From Bacillus sp. MYb209 (GTDB taxonomy: Bacteria; Bacillota; Bacilli; Bacillales; Bacillaceae_G), in NCBI RefSeq assembly GCF_002975175.1, contig NZ_PCNZ01000018.1, positions 1-64,000 of the forward strand: a stretch of DNA of 64,000 nucleotides, written 5' to 3'. A program made the position numbers and the translations under genes. The notes under the pieces were generated by a model. It searched no databases. It had not been told where the DNA came from and saw only the letters and a program-made list of their open reading frames with translations. How positions within the stretch are numbered: the stretch's first letter is position 1; every line of letters starts with the position of its first letter. Shown here one piece after another: positions 52,653-59,795 of the stretch.

Positions 52653-53261
52653 CTACTCTACAATTTCTTTTAAATGCCAATATGCTTCTTCTAGCCACGG
52701 ATGTATGACTTTTAAAGTATCTTTTCTTTCCCACAAATATGAAATATATACAAAAGCAGCATGTTCCAAAGATTTTTCTAATCCTTTTTTTATTTCAGTT
52801 AAATATGATGGTGTTCCTATTTGATCCCATTCTATTTTATCAGCAACAAATAATACTAAATCCATCTTCGTTGCATGTTTACGCAAAGTAGTGTGGCAAC
52901 AGATTGCATTTAAAACTTCTTCGTCTACTATTCTAAATATCTCTTTTGCAATTACTCTCGATAATTTTTGATGAATAATCATTGGAAATTTCCGTTCTTC
53001 TTGTAGTATTTCGATTCCAAATTCTTCAGCAACTGCAATCCGCTCCTCGTTCGGAAAGATTGCACTAATGTCATGTAAATACCCTGCAATCGCTGCTTTT
53101 TCTTCGTTTTCATGAAACATTTCCGCAATTTCCCGTGCTTCATTTGCCACACGAATAGAATGTTTATATGTAATTTCTTTATTGTATTTTAAAAGAAAAG
53201 CTTTTATATCATATTCTATTTTTCCAGTTGAAGTAAATGAATATAGATCACTATACAGCAT
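52653..53261 (-). CDS. HD-domain phosphohydrolase, YqeK-like
   Basis: A 202-residue HD-domain protein: YKHSIRVANEAREIAEMFHE (first His), GYLHDISAIFP (HD), IIHQKLSRVIAKEIF, CHTTLRKHATKMDLVLFVAD and KIEWDQ correspond point by point to YqeK, the symmetric diadenosine-tetraphosphate hydrolase. It is probably a paralogue, as the genuine yqeK sits beside nadD and rsfS. First gene of the six-gene operon. Confidence 0.86.
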   Translation of the reverse strand: MLYSDLYSFTSTGKIEYDIKAFLLKYNKEITYKHSIRVANEAREIAEMFHENEEKAAIAGYLHDISAIFPNEERIAVAEEFGIEILQEERKFPMIIHQKLSRVIAKEIFRIVDEEVLNAICCHTTLRKHATKMDLVLFVADKIEWDQIGTPSYLTEIKKGLEKSLEHAAFVYISYLWERKDTLKVIHPWLEEAYWHLKEIVE

Positions 53262-53458
53262 CGCAAGTTCTCCTTATAACTAACTTTCATTATAATATAG
53301 AATTTAAATATCCCTCTTATTTTGTATTCGTTATAAATGGTTTTATTTCTTTTTATTACGTTACATGAAATTTTATATGGAATCCTTACTACAAAATACT
53401 TAAATGTTTGTTATTATAGTAATGTTGATTAATTGTAAGGAAAGGAACTAATTTTATA

Positions 53459-54154
53459 ATGAATAAGAATATATTAATAATTGATGATGATAAAGATATC
53501 GTAGAATTGCTTGCAGTTTATTTGCGAAATGAAGGTTACAACATCTATAAAGCTTATGATGGTGATGAAGCATTACAAATGGTCTCTACATATGCAGTTG
53601 ACCTTATGATTTTGGATATTATGATGCCAAAACGTAACGGATTAGAAGTTTGTCAAGAAGTTCGTGAAAATAACACTGTACCTATCCTTATGCTTAGTGC
53701 TAAGGCTGAAGATATGGATAAAATATTAGGACTTATGACTGGCGCAGATGATTATATGATTAAACCGTTTAATCCATTAGAATTAGTCGCTAGAGTAAAA
53801 GCTTTGTTACGAAGATCCTCTTTCCAAAACGCCGCTACACAAAAGAATGAAGATGGTATTATTCGTATTCGTACAGTTGAAATACATAAACATAATCATA
53901 CTGTAAAAGTAAATGGTGAATATATTAAGCTCACCTCTATTGAATTTGATATTTTGTATTTGCTCGCGAGTAATACTGGAAGAGTATTTAGCTCTGAAGA
54001 AATATTTGAACGCGTTTGGAATGAAGATGGTTATGGTTCTAATAAAACGGTAATGGTACACATTAGTAATTTACGAGATAAACTTGAAACTGTAATGAAT
54101 GGAGATAAATTTATTCATACTGTTTGGGGGGTAGGCTATAAAATTGAGAAATGA
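53459..54154 (+). CDS. OmpR-family response regulator (VanR-like)
   Basis: A 231-residue response regulator. Receiver with acidic pocket LIIDDDKDIVELL, phospho-acceptor Asp53 in LMILDIMMPKRNG, MLSAKAEDMDK and MIKPFNPLELVARVKALLRR; winged-helix DNA-binding C-terminus with LTSIEFDILYLLASNTGRVF and TVWGVGYKIEK. AAGGAAAGG precedes the ATG. Overlaps the kinase gene by 11 bases. Sequence style (GADDYMIKPFNPLE) is that of VanR-type regulators. Confidence 0.93.
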   Translation: MNKNILIIDDDKDIVELLAVYLRNEGYNIYKAYDGDEALQMVSTYAVDLMILDIMMPKRNGLEVCQEVRENNTVPILMLSAKAEDMDKILGLMTGADDYMIKPFNPLELVARVKALLRRSSFQNAATQKNEDGIIRIRTVEIHKHNHTVKVNGEYIKLTSIEFDILYLLASNTGRVFSSEEIFERVWNEDGYGSNKTVMVHISNLRDKLETVMNGDKFIHTVWGVGYKIEK

Positions 54155-55301
54155 AGCATTTGATATATTAAAAGATGTTCCAAAATGGAAAATTATTTTT
54201 TGGCTTATATTAGCCATTACACTTACCCCTATTACCGAATTAATTATATATCGTCTCGTTACGAGTGTAGTTGAGAGTTCACTTACTCTAAGCGAATTAG
54301 GTAAAGAGTTTATTCGAATTTTTGGTTATGAAAAGTATAGAGGGATAAAGGAATCTTTATGGATGATGATCGTTTCTTATTTGTTTTTATTTTCTATTTT
54401 CTCATCCTACCTTTACATTTTTTATCGTCATGAAAGAAAGCTTTACTATGAAACTTGTATTAAAAAAATGATTGAAGAAATTCGATATGTTGCGAGTGGA
54501 AACTTTAATCATAAAGTTTCTATTGTACACCATCATTATTTAGAAGAATTAGCAACTGGCGTTAATCAAATTGTTGAACAGTTAAAAGTATCAATTGATG
54601 AAGAAAGACAGGCGGAACAAGCAAAAAGCGAACTGATTACGAATGTATCACATGACTTACGAACGCCTCTTACATCTATAGTTGGATATGTAAATTTAAT
54701 CCATCATGATAATTATAGAGATGAAGTTGAATTACGTCATTACATACAAGTCATTTACGATAAAGTAACTCGTCTCAACGCATTAATGAATGACTTGTTT
54801 GAGTATACACGTGTTCAAAACAAAGAGTTAAGTTTAAATTCTGTTCCCATTGATATGGTAGAACTGCTAGGACAATTAACTGTCCAATTTCGGATACAGC
54901 TTCAAGAAGCTAATATTGAATGTCGCCCTTCCTTCCCACCTCAAAAACTAATGGTACTAGCTGATGGAGATAAGTTAGTACGTGTGTTTGAAAATCTAAT
55001 CATAAACGCTATTACTTATGGAAATGATGGAGATCATATTGACATTACTGCTTACGAAAGCAATAATATGATTGCTGTTGATATAACAAATTACGGACAA
55101 CCTATTCCAAGTACTGATTTACCTCATATTTTTGAACGTTTTTATCGCGTCGAAAAATCACGATCCACAAACACGGGTGGATCTGGACTCGGATTAGCGA
55201 TTGCAAAAAGTATTGTGGAACTGCATAAAGGAACGATTGAAGTATATAGTGATGATGAAAAAACAACTTTCACTGTGAAGTTACTTCCATACAAATGTTA
55301 A
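54144..55301 (+). CDS. Sensor histidine kinase (VanS-like)
   Basis: A 385-residue membrane kinase starting with TTG at 54144. Two membrane helices (about 17-37 and 72-95) frame a short external loop of 35 residues. Then a HAMP-like linker, the H-box NVSHDLRTPLTSIVGYVNL (His170), N-box ENLIINAITYGNDG, and DLPHIFERFYRVEKSRS with GGSGLGLAIAKSIVE. The tiny sensor loop suggests that it senses within or at the membrane, as VanS-type and cell-wall-stress kinases do. The likely output is the adjacent carboxypeptidase-like gene. Confidence 0.93.
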   Translation: MRNEAFDILKDVPKWKIIFWLILAITLTPITELIIYRLVTSVVESSLTLSELGKEFIRIFGYEKYRGIKESLWMMIVSYLFLFSIFSSYLYIFYRHERKLYYETCIKKMIEEIRYVASGNFNHKVSIVHHHYLEELATGVNQIVEQLKVSIDEERQAEQAKSELITNVSHDLRTPLTSIVGYVNLIHHDNYRDEVELRHYIQVIYDKVTRLNALMNDLFEYTRVQNKELSLNSVPIDMVELLGQLTVQFRIQLQEANIECRPSFPPQKLMVLADGDKLVRVFENLIINAITYGNDGDHIDITAYESNNMIAVDITNYGQPIPSTDLPHIFERFYRVEKSRSTNTGGSGLGLAIAKSIVELHKGTIEVYSDDEKTTFTVKLLPYKC

Positions 55302-55312
55302 TACGACACATT

Positions 55313-55358
55313 GAAAGGTTCAATTTCTTAGCATATAAGAAATTGAACCTTTCGTTTT
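55313..55358 (+). terminator. Terminator after the two-component genes
   Basis: GAAAGGTTCAATTTCTTA (55313-55330) pairs exactly with 55336-55353 (18 bp, 5-base loop), followed by GTTTT. It separates the kinase from the carboxypeptidase-like gene, which must have its own promoter. Confidence 0.85.
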
Positions 55359-55482
55359 CCATAAATGTCCAAAATTTAATAATTCCTTGAAATTCTTTAG
55401 AAATTCTTTACCTTTTCTTTCTTCCTAATTAAGTATTCCTTTTTACAATAGTAATATTGATGTAATAGTAGGAGGATCGTTT

Positions 55483-56499
55483 ATGCAATTCTTTAAAAAA
55501 ATAGCAATTTTATTTTTATCTTTTCTTATCACTGCGCTTATCGTTTTATATTTTTATCTTTATGTAAATGGACCAATTACTCAAGCTAAATCAGCTATTT
55601 TAATAGATGCTACTTCAGGTGAAGTTGTTTATAAAAAAAATGAAAGTACGCCTATTCATTCAGCCACTTTAACTAAATTAATGACGGAGTATATCGTATT
55701 GGAACAACTTCATGACGGCAAAATACAATTAGATGAACCTGTAAAAATAAGTAACGAAGTTTTTCAAACAGAAACGAGCCCTATTCAAGTAACATCAAAG
55801 GATAAAACAACCGTTCGTGATCTACTTCATGCATTACTATTAACAGGAAACAATCGTTCTGCACTTGCACTAGCAGAACACATTGCTGGAAATGAGGATA
55901 ATTTTACAACGTTAATGAATGAAAAAGCAGAAAAACTTAAGTTATCTCAGCAATCTCCATTTATAAATTCTACTGGAATAAATGGAGATAAGAATAAACA
56001 CTCCATTACTACTGCAGTAGACGCATCCAAATTAGCAGCGCAATTAATAAAAGATTATCCAGATGTATTAACTATTACTAAACTACCCTCTTACCGATTT
56101 ACCTTCAAAGATGTTCAAGTTTTCAACACAAATAAAATGATTTATTCCCTTGATGAAAACATTAAGCTCAAAGGTGTTGATGGCTTACAAACTAGTTTTT
56201 CAACTAACGGTAATTATAGTTTTGTTGGTACAGCAAAACAAGGAGATAAAAGACTTATTTCTATAATTTTAGAAGCCAATGAAGAAAGCACCTCTTTTAT
56301 TGAAACAAAAAAGTTACTTCAATACGGTTTTGAACCTACCTCCTATTCTGCACTCCAAGCTTTTAAAGACGCTGTTACATCTTGGACAACATTGCGTCAG
56401 TTTGAAAATTTATTTATACAAACGATTATGATTTTCTTCATCATTACAATCTTAATGTTTATACATATACGACAAAAAAAATCAGAGGATTTCAATTAA
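55483..56499 (+). CDS. D-Ala-D-Ala carboxypeptidase-family (S11) protein with altered catalytic motifs
   Basis: A 338-residue DacA/PBP5-like protein with an N-terminal membrane anchor (about 7-28) and a second C-terminal helix (about 308-328). The fold motifs are clear (AILIDATSGEVVYKKNEST; LHALLLTGNNRSALALAEHI; KLKGVDGLQTSFSTNGNYSF), but all three active-site motifs differ. SxxK is TLTK (Thr62 in place of Ser, Lys65 kept), SxN is TGN (121-123), and KTG is QTS (236-238). Active enzymes need the Ser nucleophile and KTG, so this is likely a non-catalytic or differently acting homologue. AGGAGG precedes the ATG. It sits 180 bases after the VanRS-like genes and is probably regulated by them. Confidence 0.9.
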   Translation: MQFFKKIAILFLSFLITALIVLYFYLYVNGPITQAKSAILIDATSGEVVYKKNESTPIHSATLTKLMTEYIVLEQLHDGKIQLDEPVKISNEVFQTETSPIQVTSKDKTTVRDLLHALLLTGNNRSALALAEHIAGNEDNFTTLMNEKAEKLKLSQQSPFINSTGINGDKNKHSITTAVDASKLAAQLIKDYPDVLTITKLPSYRFTFKDVQVFNTNKMIYSLDENIKLKGVDGLQTSFSTNGNYSFVGTAKQGDKRLISIILEANEESTSFIETKKLLQYGFEPTSYSALQAFKDAVTSWTTLRQFENLFIQTIMIFFIITILMFIHIRQKKSEDFN

Positions 56500-56557
56500 G
56501 AGATCCTCTTTTATATAACAATTAACTAAAAATACATTTGTAAGTCTCCCCCTGTAT

Positions 56558-56977
56558 TTATAATCCCCTTCCAATTAAATTCGCTGAAATGGGCTGAAGG
56601 TTGAATTCTCTCGCCCATATAGATAGCTGACCAATGTGATGGATTTCATGCACAATTACATGTCGTAACACTTCACCATACCTATAATCTTTATCCGTCC
56701 ATGATTGCACAAAATCATCTAATTTCTGTTTATATAAATCAGATAACGCTTTCACTTTTTGAAGTGATTTATAATCTTTAAACTTTGGCTCTTTATCTTC
56801 TTTTCCTTGCAAATCACCGATCCAATTATACTCTACATCTATAATATGGAATAGCGTTTCTAAAATGTTCCCAGCGCCTCCAACACGTTTGCGAAGTAAT
56901 TCTTCCTCTGTAAGTTGATCACACCATTTAAACCGATCATCTCTTACTTGCCAATTGTATTAAACTAAAGTCCGCAC
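56558..56977 (-). pseudogene. DinB-family protein with early stop codon
   Basis: On the minus strand a frame reads YNWQVRDDRFKWCDQLTEEE, ETLFHIIDVEYNWIGDLQGK, and ends with VLRHVIVHEIHHIGQLSIWA and PISANLIGRGL. This is a complete DinB/YfiT-like four-helix metal protein with its HEIHHIGQ metal motif. It is preceded in frame by TAA at 56960-56962, five codons after a GTG (56977). A CAA to TAA change (V*YNWQ from a Phe/Val-Gln-Tyr sequence) explains it. A partial product could only start at internal TTG codons. Confidence 0.8.
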
Positions 56978-56982
56978 ATTTA

Positions 56983-57090
56983 TCACTCCCTGACGTTTAT
57001 AATCCAATTCACAGCATCTATTACATAATGCGGCTCATCTTTTTGAATATAATGACCGCTATTTTCTGCAATTGTAATTATTTTTGTTTT
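56983..57090 (-). pseudogene. C-terminal remnant of an alpha/beta hydrolase
   Basis: The frame reads TKIITIAENSGHYIQKDEPH then YVIDAVNWIINVRE and TGA at 56983. The SGHYIQKDEPHYVIDAV pattern is the catalytic-His end of hydrolases of this family. Nothing of the upstream 250 residues remains, and the frame is closed by TAA upstream. It directly abuts the broken DinB gene. Confidence 0.65.
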
Positions 57091-57161
57091 TTATTCATGA
57101 TTTCCCACCAAACCCTTTTAATTTTAATTAACATAATATAATTATAATAAACATTTATTAT

Positions 57162-57686
57162 TTATTCTTGCCATTCATATTCCAACATGCTCATTTCCCA
57201 TAAGTTCCAATACGTATCTCCTACTTTCCTGACCTCTCTTAACAATCCTTCTTTTGCAAATCCAATCTTTTCATAACATGTAATGGCTGAAGTATTAAAA
57301 TCAAAAACACCAAGAGTAACTCTATGCAGTTTTAATTCTTTAAATGCAATATTTAGTACAGCCTTCATCATCTGCTTTCCTATAGAACGTCCTCTCATAT
57401 TTGTATCACCGACTAATACTTTTCCAATCCTGGCAGACATATTTATATAGTCTATTTGCCCAAGAGAAATATGACCAATAACTTTTTTAGTCTCTTCATC
57501 TACTACTTTAAAAGCAAGTGTATTTGCATTTTCATAATTTGTACTCTCTATATAACTGTCTAATTGCTGTTCATCTAGCGGATACGTAAATGCATTTCCT
57601 GACCATTGTATTAAAAATTCTTCGGAATCAATCCAATTTATTAATTGTTTGAAATCATTTCTAGTAAAGTATTTTAGCCTAATCAT
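57162..57686 (-). CDS. GNAT-family acetyltransferase (RimJ/RimL-like)
   Basis: A 174-residue acetyltransferase. LKYFTRNDFKQLINWIDSEE at the N-terminus, ARIGKVLVGDTNMRGRSIGK, VLNIAFKELKLHRVTLGVFD and SAITCYEKIGFAKEGLLREV are the RimL-type motifs. AAGGAG lies 8 bases before the ATG at 57686, preferred to 57707. The substrate is unknown; ribosomal-protein or small-molecule acetylation is typical. Confidence 0.9.
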   Translation of the reverse strand: MIRLKYFTRNDFKQLINWIDSEEFLIQWSGNAFTYPLDEQQLDSYIESTNYENANTLAFKVVDEETKKVIGHISLGQIDYINMSARIGKVLVGDTNMRGRSIGKQMMKAVLNIAFKELKLHRVTLGVFDFNTSAITCYEKIGFAKEGLLREVRKVGDTYWNLWEMSMLEYEWQE

Positions 57687-57811
57687 TCTTATTCTCCTTT
57701 CATCCACCTTTTATATACCTTCAAATTTATTTCTATATGAAACATTTATTCCCTTTTGTACAAAATAAAAAGCCATTCTTATGAATGACCTCACACAAAA
57801 AACAAGCAAAA

Positions 57812-57945
57812 TTATGCTTTATTTGCTACGTCAATACCGTTAAAATCAAACTCAGCAGTAACAGTTGTAGCTGGTGGTAAAATCGCTTCAATTTTACAAA
57901 GAGATATAATTGCTGCGACTGAACCAGGAATAGCAGCTAGCTAAT
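57812..57945 (-). pseudogene. Probable remnant of a surface or spore protein
   Basis: A minus-strand frame without a start reads AAIPGSVAAIISLCKIEAIL then PPATTVTAEFDFNGIDVANK, with TAA at 57812. It resembles the C-terminus of a beta-rich surface protein. The same DNA also reads on the plus strand as SAVTVVAGGKIASILQRDII, ending TAA inside the hairpin at 57932; I cannot exclude that this is the real one. Assignment is tentative. Confidence 0.35.
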
Positions 57946-57968
57946 TGAGCTAGCTGCTTTGTTTTTTA
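57932..57968 (+). terminator. Terminator-like hairpin, copy 1
   Basis: AGCAGCTAGCT pairs with AGCTAGCTGCT, followed by TTGTTTTTT. A near-identical hairpin occurs at 58103. Confidence 0.65.
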
Positions 57969-58102
57969 ACCATTTTTGTAGGAACACAATTTATATGCAT
58001 AATTTCCGAAGTGAAATCCATACTATATTTAGGTCTTAACATCTAAAACCCTTATTTCAGCCTTAGACCTAATATAGCGCTCCTCTCTCTTCCTTGGGGC
58101 TA

Positions 58103-58133
58103 AGCAGTTAGCTTGAGCTAGCTGCTTTTTTAT
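58103..58133 (+). terminator. Terminator-like hairpin, copy 2
   Basis: AGCAGTTAGC pairs with GCTAGCTGCT (one G-T pair) followed by TTTTTTA. The same AGCTAGCTGCTTT core as copy 1 suggests a local duplication. Otherwise 57969-58520 has only the doubtful minus-strand frame at 58180-58383 and an IS-like end near 58440. Confidence 0.6.
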
Positions 58134-58488
58134 ATTCACCATTTAATCAAATTGCGAATATATTAAATTCTACCTCTCTTTATAACATGAGCTCGTTACT
58201 TATGTAATTTTTACAAAGGGCACTAATTGATAGTGCTCTTTGTAGTTTTTTCTCTACAAAATGAAATGTTTGTCCAATTATCGAATACATACTCTTCAAA
58301 TACTTTGATGAATAAACAGTTTGACCAATCCACTGTTTTTTTGTTCTTGCTAATACTGCACTTAAAGTATGACTAAAAGCCATGCTTGCGCTCGCATCTA
58401 TAATTTCTGCTAACTTTTCGATTTCTACTATCTATTACCTATCGCCATTAAGCTAAGAAAAGCTAATACCCCAAAACGAGAAAATTGA

Positions 58489-59076
58489 CATCTCCAGGTA
58501 AAAATATACAGAATTTTTATTTTAGGGTGTTGTCCATGTACTAATGTTCTTGACAACCCTGGATTTGATGAACCGCCAGTAATAACCGATCCAGTTCCTG
58601 GTTGGAATCAGGCTGGGGATGTTACAGAAGTAGGTGTTCCAAATGCTCATAGTGGTCGTATTCTTTCAGATGGGACACTTAGTCTCTTAGCTGCTTCAAT
58701 TGGACCAGGTGGAAGTATTAATCAATTGGTTGATGTTGACGAAGGTTGTTGTTTTACGTTTTCTTTTGCTGCGGATGTAAGGGATAATGCATTTCTTATA
58801 GCTTCTGTATCTTTTCCAGAACTTGGACATGGATGTCCTCCTCTTTCTACAACTCTTGGTCCATTAAACATTCCCCATATTATACCAGTTATGAATCAAC
58901 CACAATCTCTTTTCCAACATTATATTCTTGTTGTGTGTATACTTCCTGGTGTAACTGCAGCATGTGTTGCTTTCCAAAATATTGCTACAGGTGGGGAAGG
59001 CGCAACAGCTTTTGTTGACAATGTCGTATTTCAACCTACTGGTGGACCTTGTACTTCATGTTCACAAAATTTCTAA
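58489..59076 (+). pseudogene. Spore-surface-like jelly-roll protein lacking a start codon
   Basis: The frame is open from 58489 and clearly coding from GCCPCTNVLDNPGFDEPPVI (58525) through VPNAHSGRILSDGTLSLLAA, EGCCFTFSFAADVRDNAFLI to FVDNVVFQPTGGPCTSCSQN at the stop (59076). The N-terminal CCPCTN and the DNPGF..PGW pattern are like NTTRR-F1-type domains attached to collagen-like spore proteins of the B. cereus group. There is no ATG, GTG or TTG before about codon 80, and a stop closes the frame at 58486. The true 5' end has been lost, possibly to the repeat at 58440, or it needs a frameshift. No collagen repeats are present. Confidence 0.65.
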
Positions 59077-59128
59077 TATACTGATGCACTTGCAGCTTTT
59101 CGTTTTGTTGGTGGACCCCATAACTATT

Positions 59129-59155
59129 AAAGAGAGCCTTTGGGCTCTCTTTTCA
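59129..59155 (+). terminator. Terminator of the spore-surface-like gene
   Basis: AAAGAGAGCC, loop TTTG, GGCTCTCTTT and a T-run, 50 bases after the stop codon. Confidence 0.85.
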
Positions 59156-59428
59156 CATTAAGAATCACCATATGCTCCCATATGCTGCGCGCATTCCTGT
59201 ATAGTCCCGATACATATGAGTGATTCACCTTTGTAAATGGTATACTCCTTTAGGTGCACTATTCCGCCCCCTGCTATTAAAATAGCGTTTTTATTCAATT
59301 ACCGTTTTCACTTCTTCGCATTCTACAATTCGATATGCAATATTACATATTCTATATGTTCGATTTACAAACATGTAATAATTGGTTTATACAAAGATTT
59401 AAAATTAATATTGAAAGGAGAATACTAA

Positions 59429-59512
59429 ATGGCTTTCTTTTCTTGGTCTCCTCTTATTTTCTTAATAGTTGTTGCAATCATCATTTCTATTAAAATGGCT
59501 AAGAAACAATAA
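59429..59512 (+). CDS. Tiny membrane protein (27 residues)
   Basis: AAAGGAG stands 8 bases before the ATG. The product, MAFFSWSPLIFLIVVAIIIS then IKMAKKQ, is a single membrane helix with a basic tail, too short for usual gene calls. It resembles the many small membrane proteins of Bacillus (sporulation-type YjcZ-like or type I toxin-like). It is followed 41 bases later by another tiny gene, so they may be co-transcribed. Confidence 0.65.
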   Translation: MAFFSWSPLIFLIVVAIIISIKMAKKQ

Positions 59513-59553
59513 CTTTATATAGTTACAACAATTTATTATTAGGAGGTGTAATT

Positions 59554-59694
59554 ATGTCATTTGCAGCATGGAGTGCGATTTTTATGACTTTAATCGGAGC
59601 AATGTCAGGAGCAATTTTTGGTACAATTCCCTCTAGAAATAAGAGCAAATTATCCTATTTTGATAAAAACTATAAAACAAACAGACATACTTAA
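59554..59694 (+). CDS. Tiny membrane protein (46 residues)
   Basis: AGGAGGTG is 6 bases before the ATG, a near-perfect ribosome binding site. The product starts MSFAAWSAIFMTLIGAMSGA, with one membrane helix, then a polar basic tail SRNKSKLSYFDKNYKTNRHT. Not recognised. The strength of the translation signals and the tandem arrangement with the preceding tiny gene argue that it is real. Confidence 0.7.
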   Translation: MSFAAWSAIFMTLIGAMSGAIFGTIPSRNKSKLSYFDKNYKTNRHT

Positions 59695-59760
59695 CACTTA
59701 TAGTAGAATTTTTCTACTTCAAATTTACTTTTTCTCTCTTATCTTTTTGTAAACATTAAA

Positions 59761-59792
59761 AATGAGCTCTATTTACACAGAGCTCATTCATA
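59761..59792 (-). terminator. Terminator of the leucine-degradation operon
   Basis: AATGAGCTCT pairs with AGAGCTCATT around a short loop, with TTTTTA following on the minus strand, 8 bases after the acyl-CoA synthetase stop. Confidence 0.85.
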
Positions 59793-59795
59793 ATT

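Noticed and set aside
51230-53261. Housekeeping mtnN and yqeK
   Set aside because: The genes are in an accessory operon without their usual partners (nadD, rsfS and others) and have diverged motifs, so they are better described as paralogues.
53807-54061. Minus-strand frame opposite the response regulator
   Set aside because: Shadow of a well-supported plus-strand regulator gene.
58180-58383. Minus-strand 67-codon frame starting MAFSHTLSAVLARTKKQW
   Set aside because: No ribosome binding site, no recognised family, and it spans a possible hairpin (AAGGGCACTA...TAGTGCTCTTT). It might be transposase debris, but nothing supports that firmly.
59237-59428. Plus-strand 63-codon frame just before the tiny membrane-protein gene
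   Set aside because: Starts without a ribosome binding site, is dominated by Phe, Ile and Tyr from AT-rich DNA, and ends exactly at the real gene's start region.
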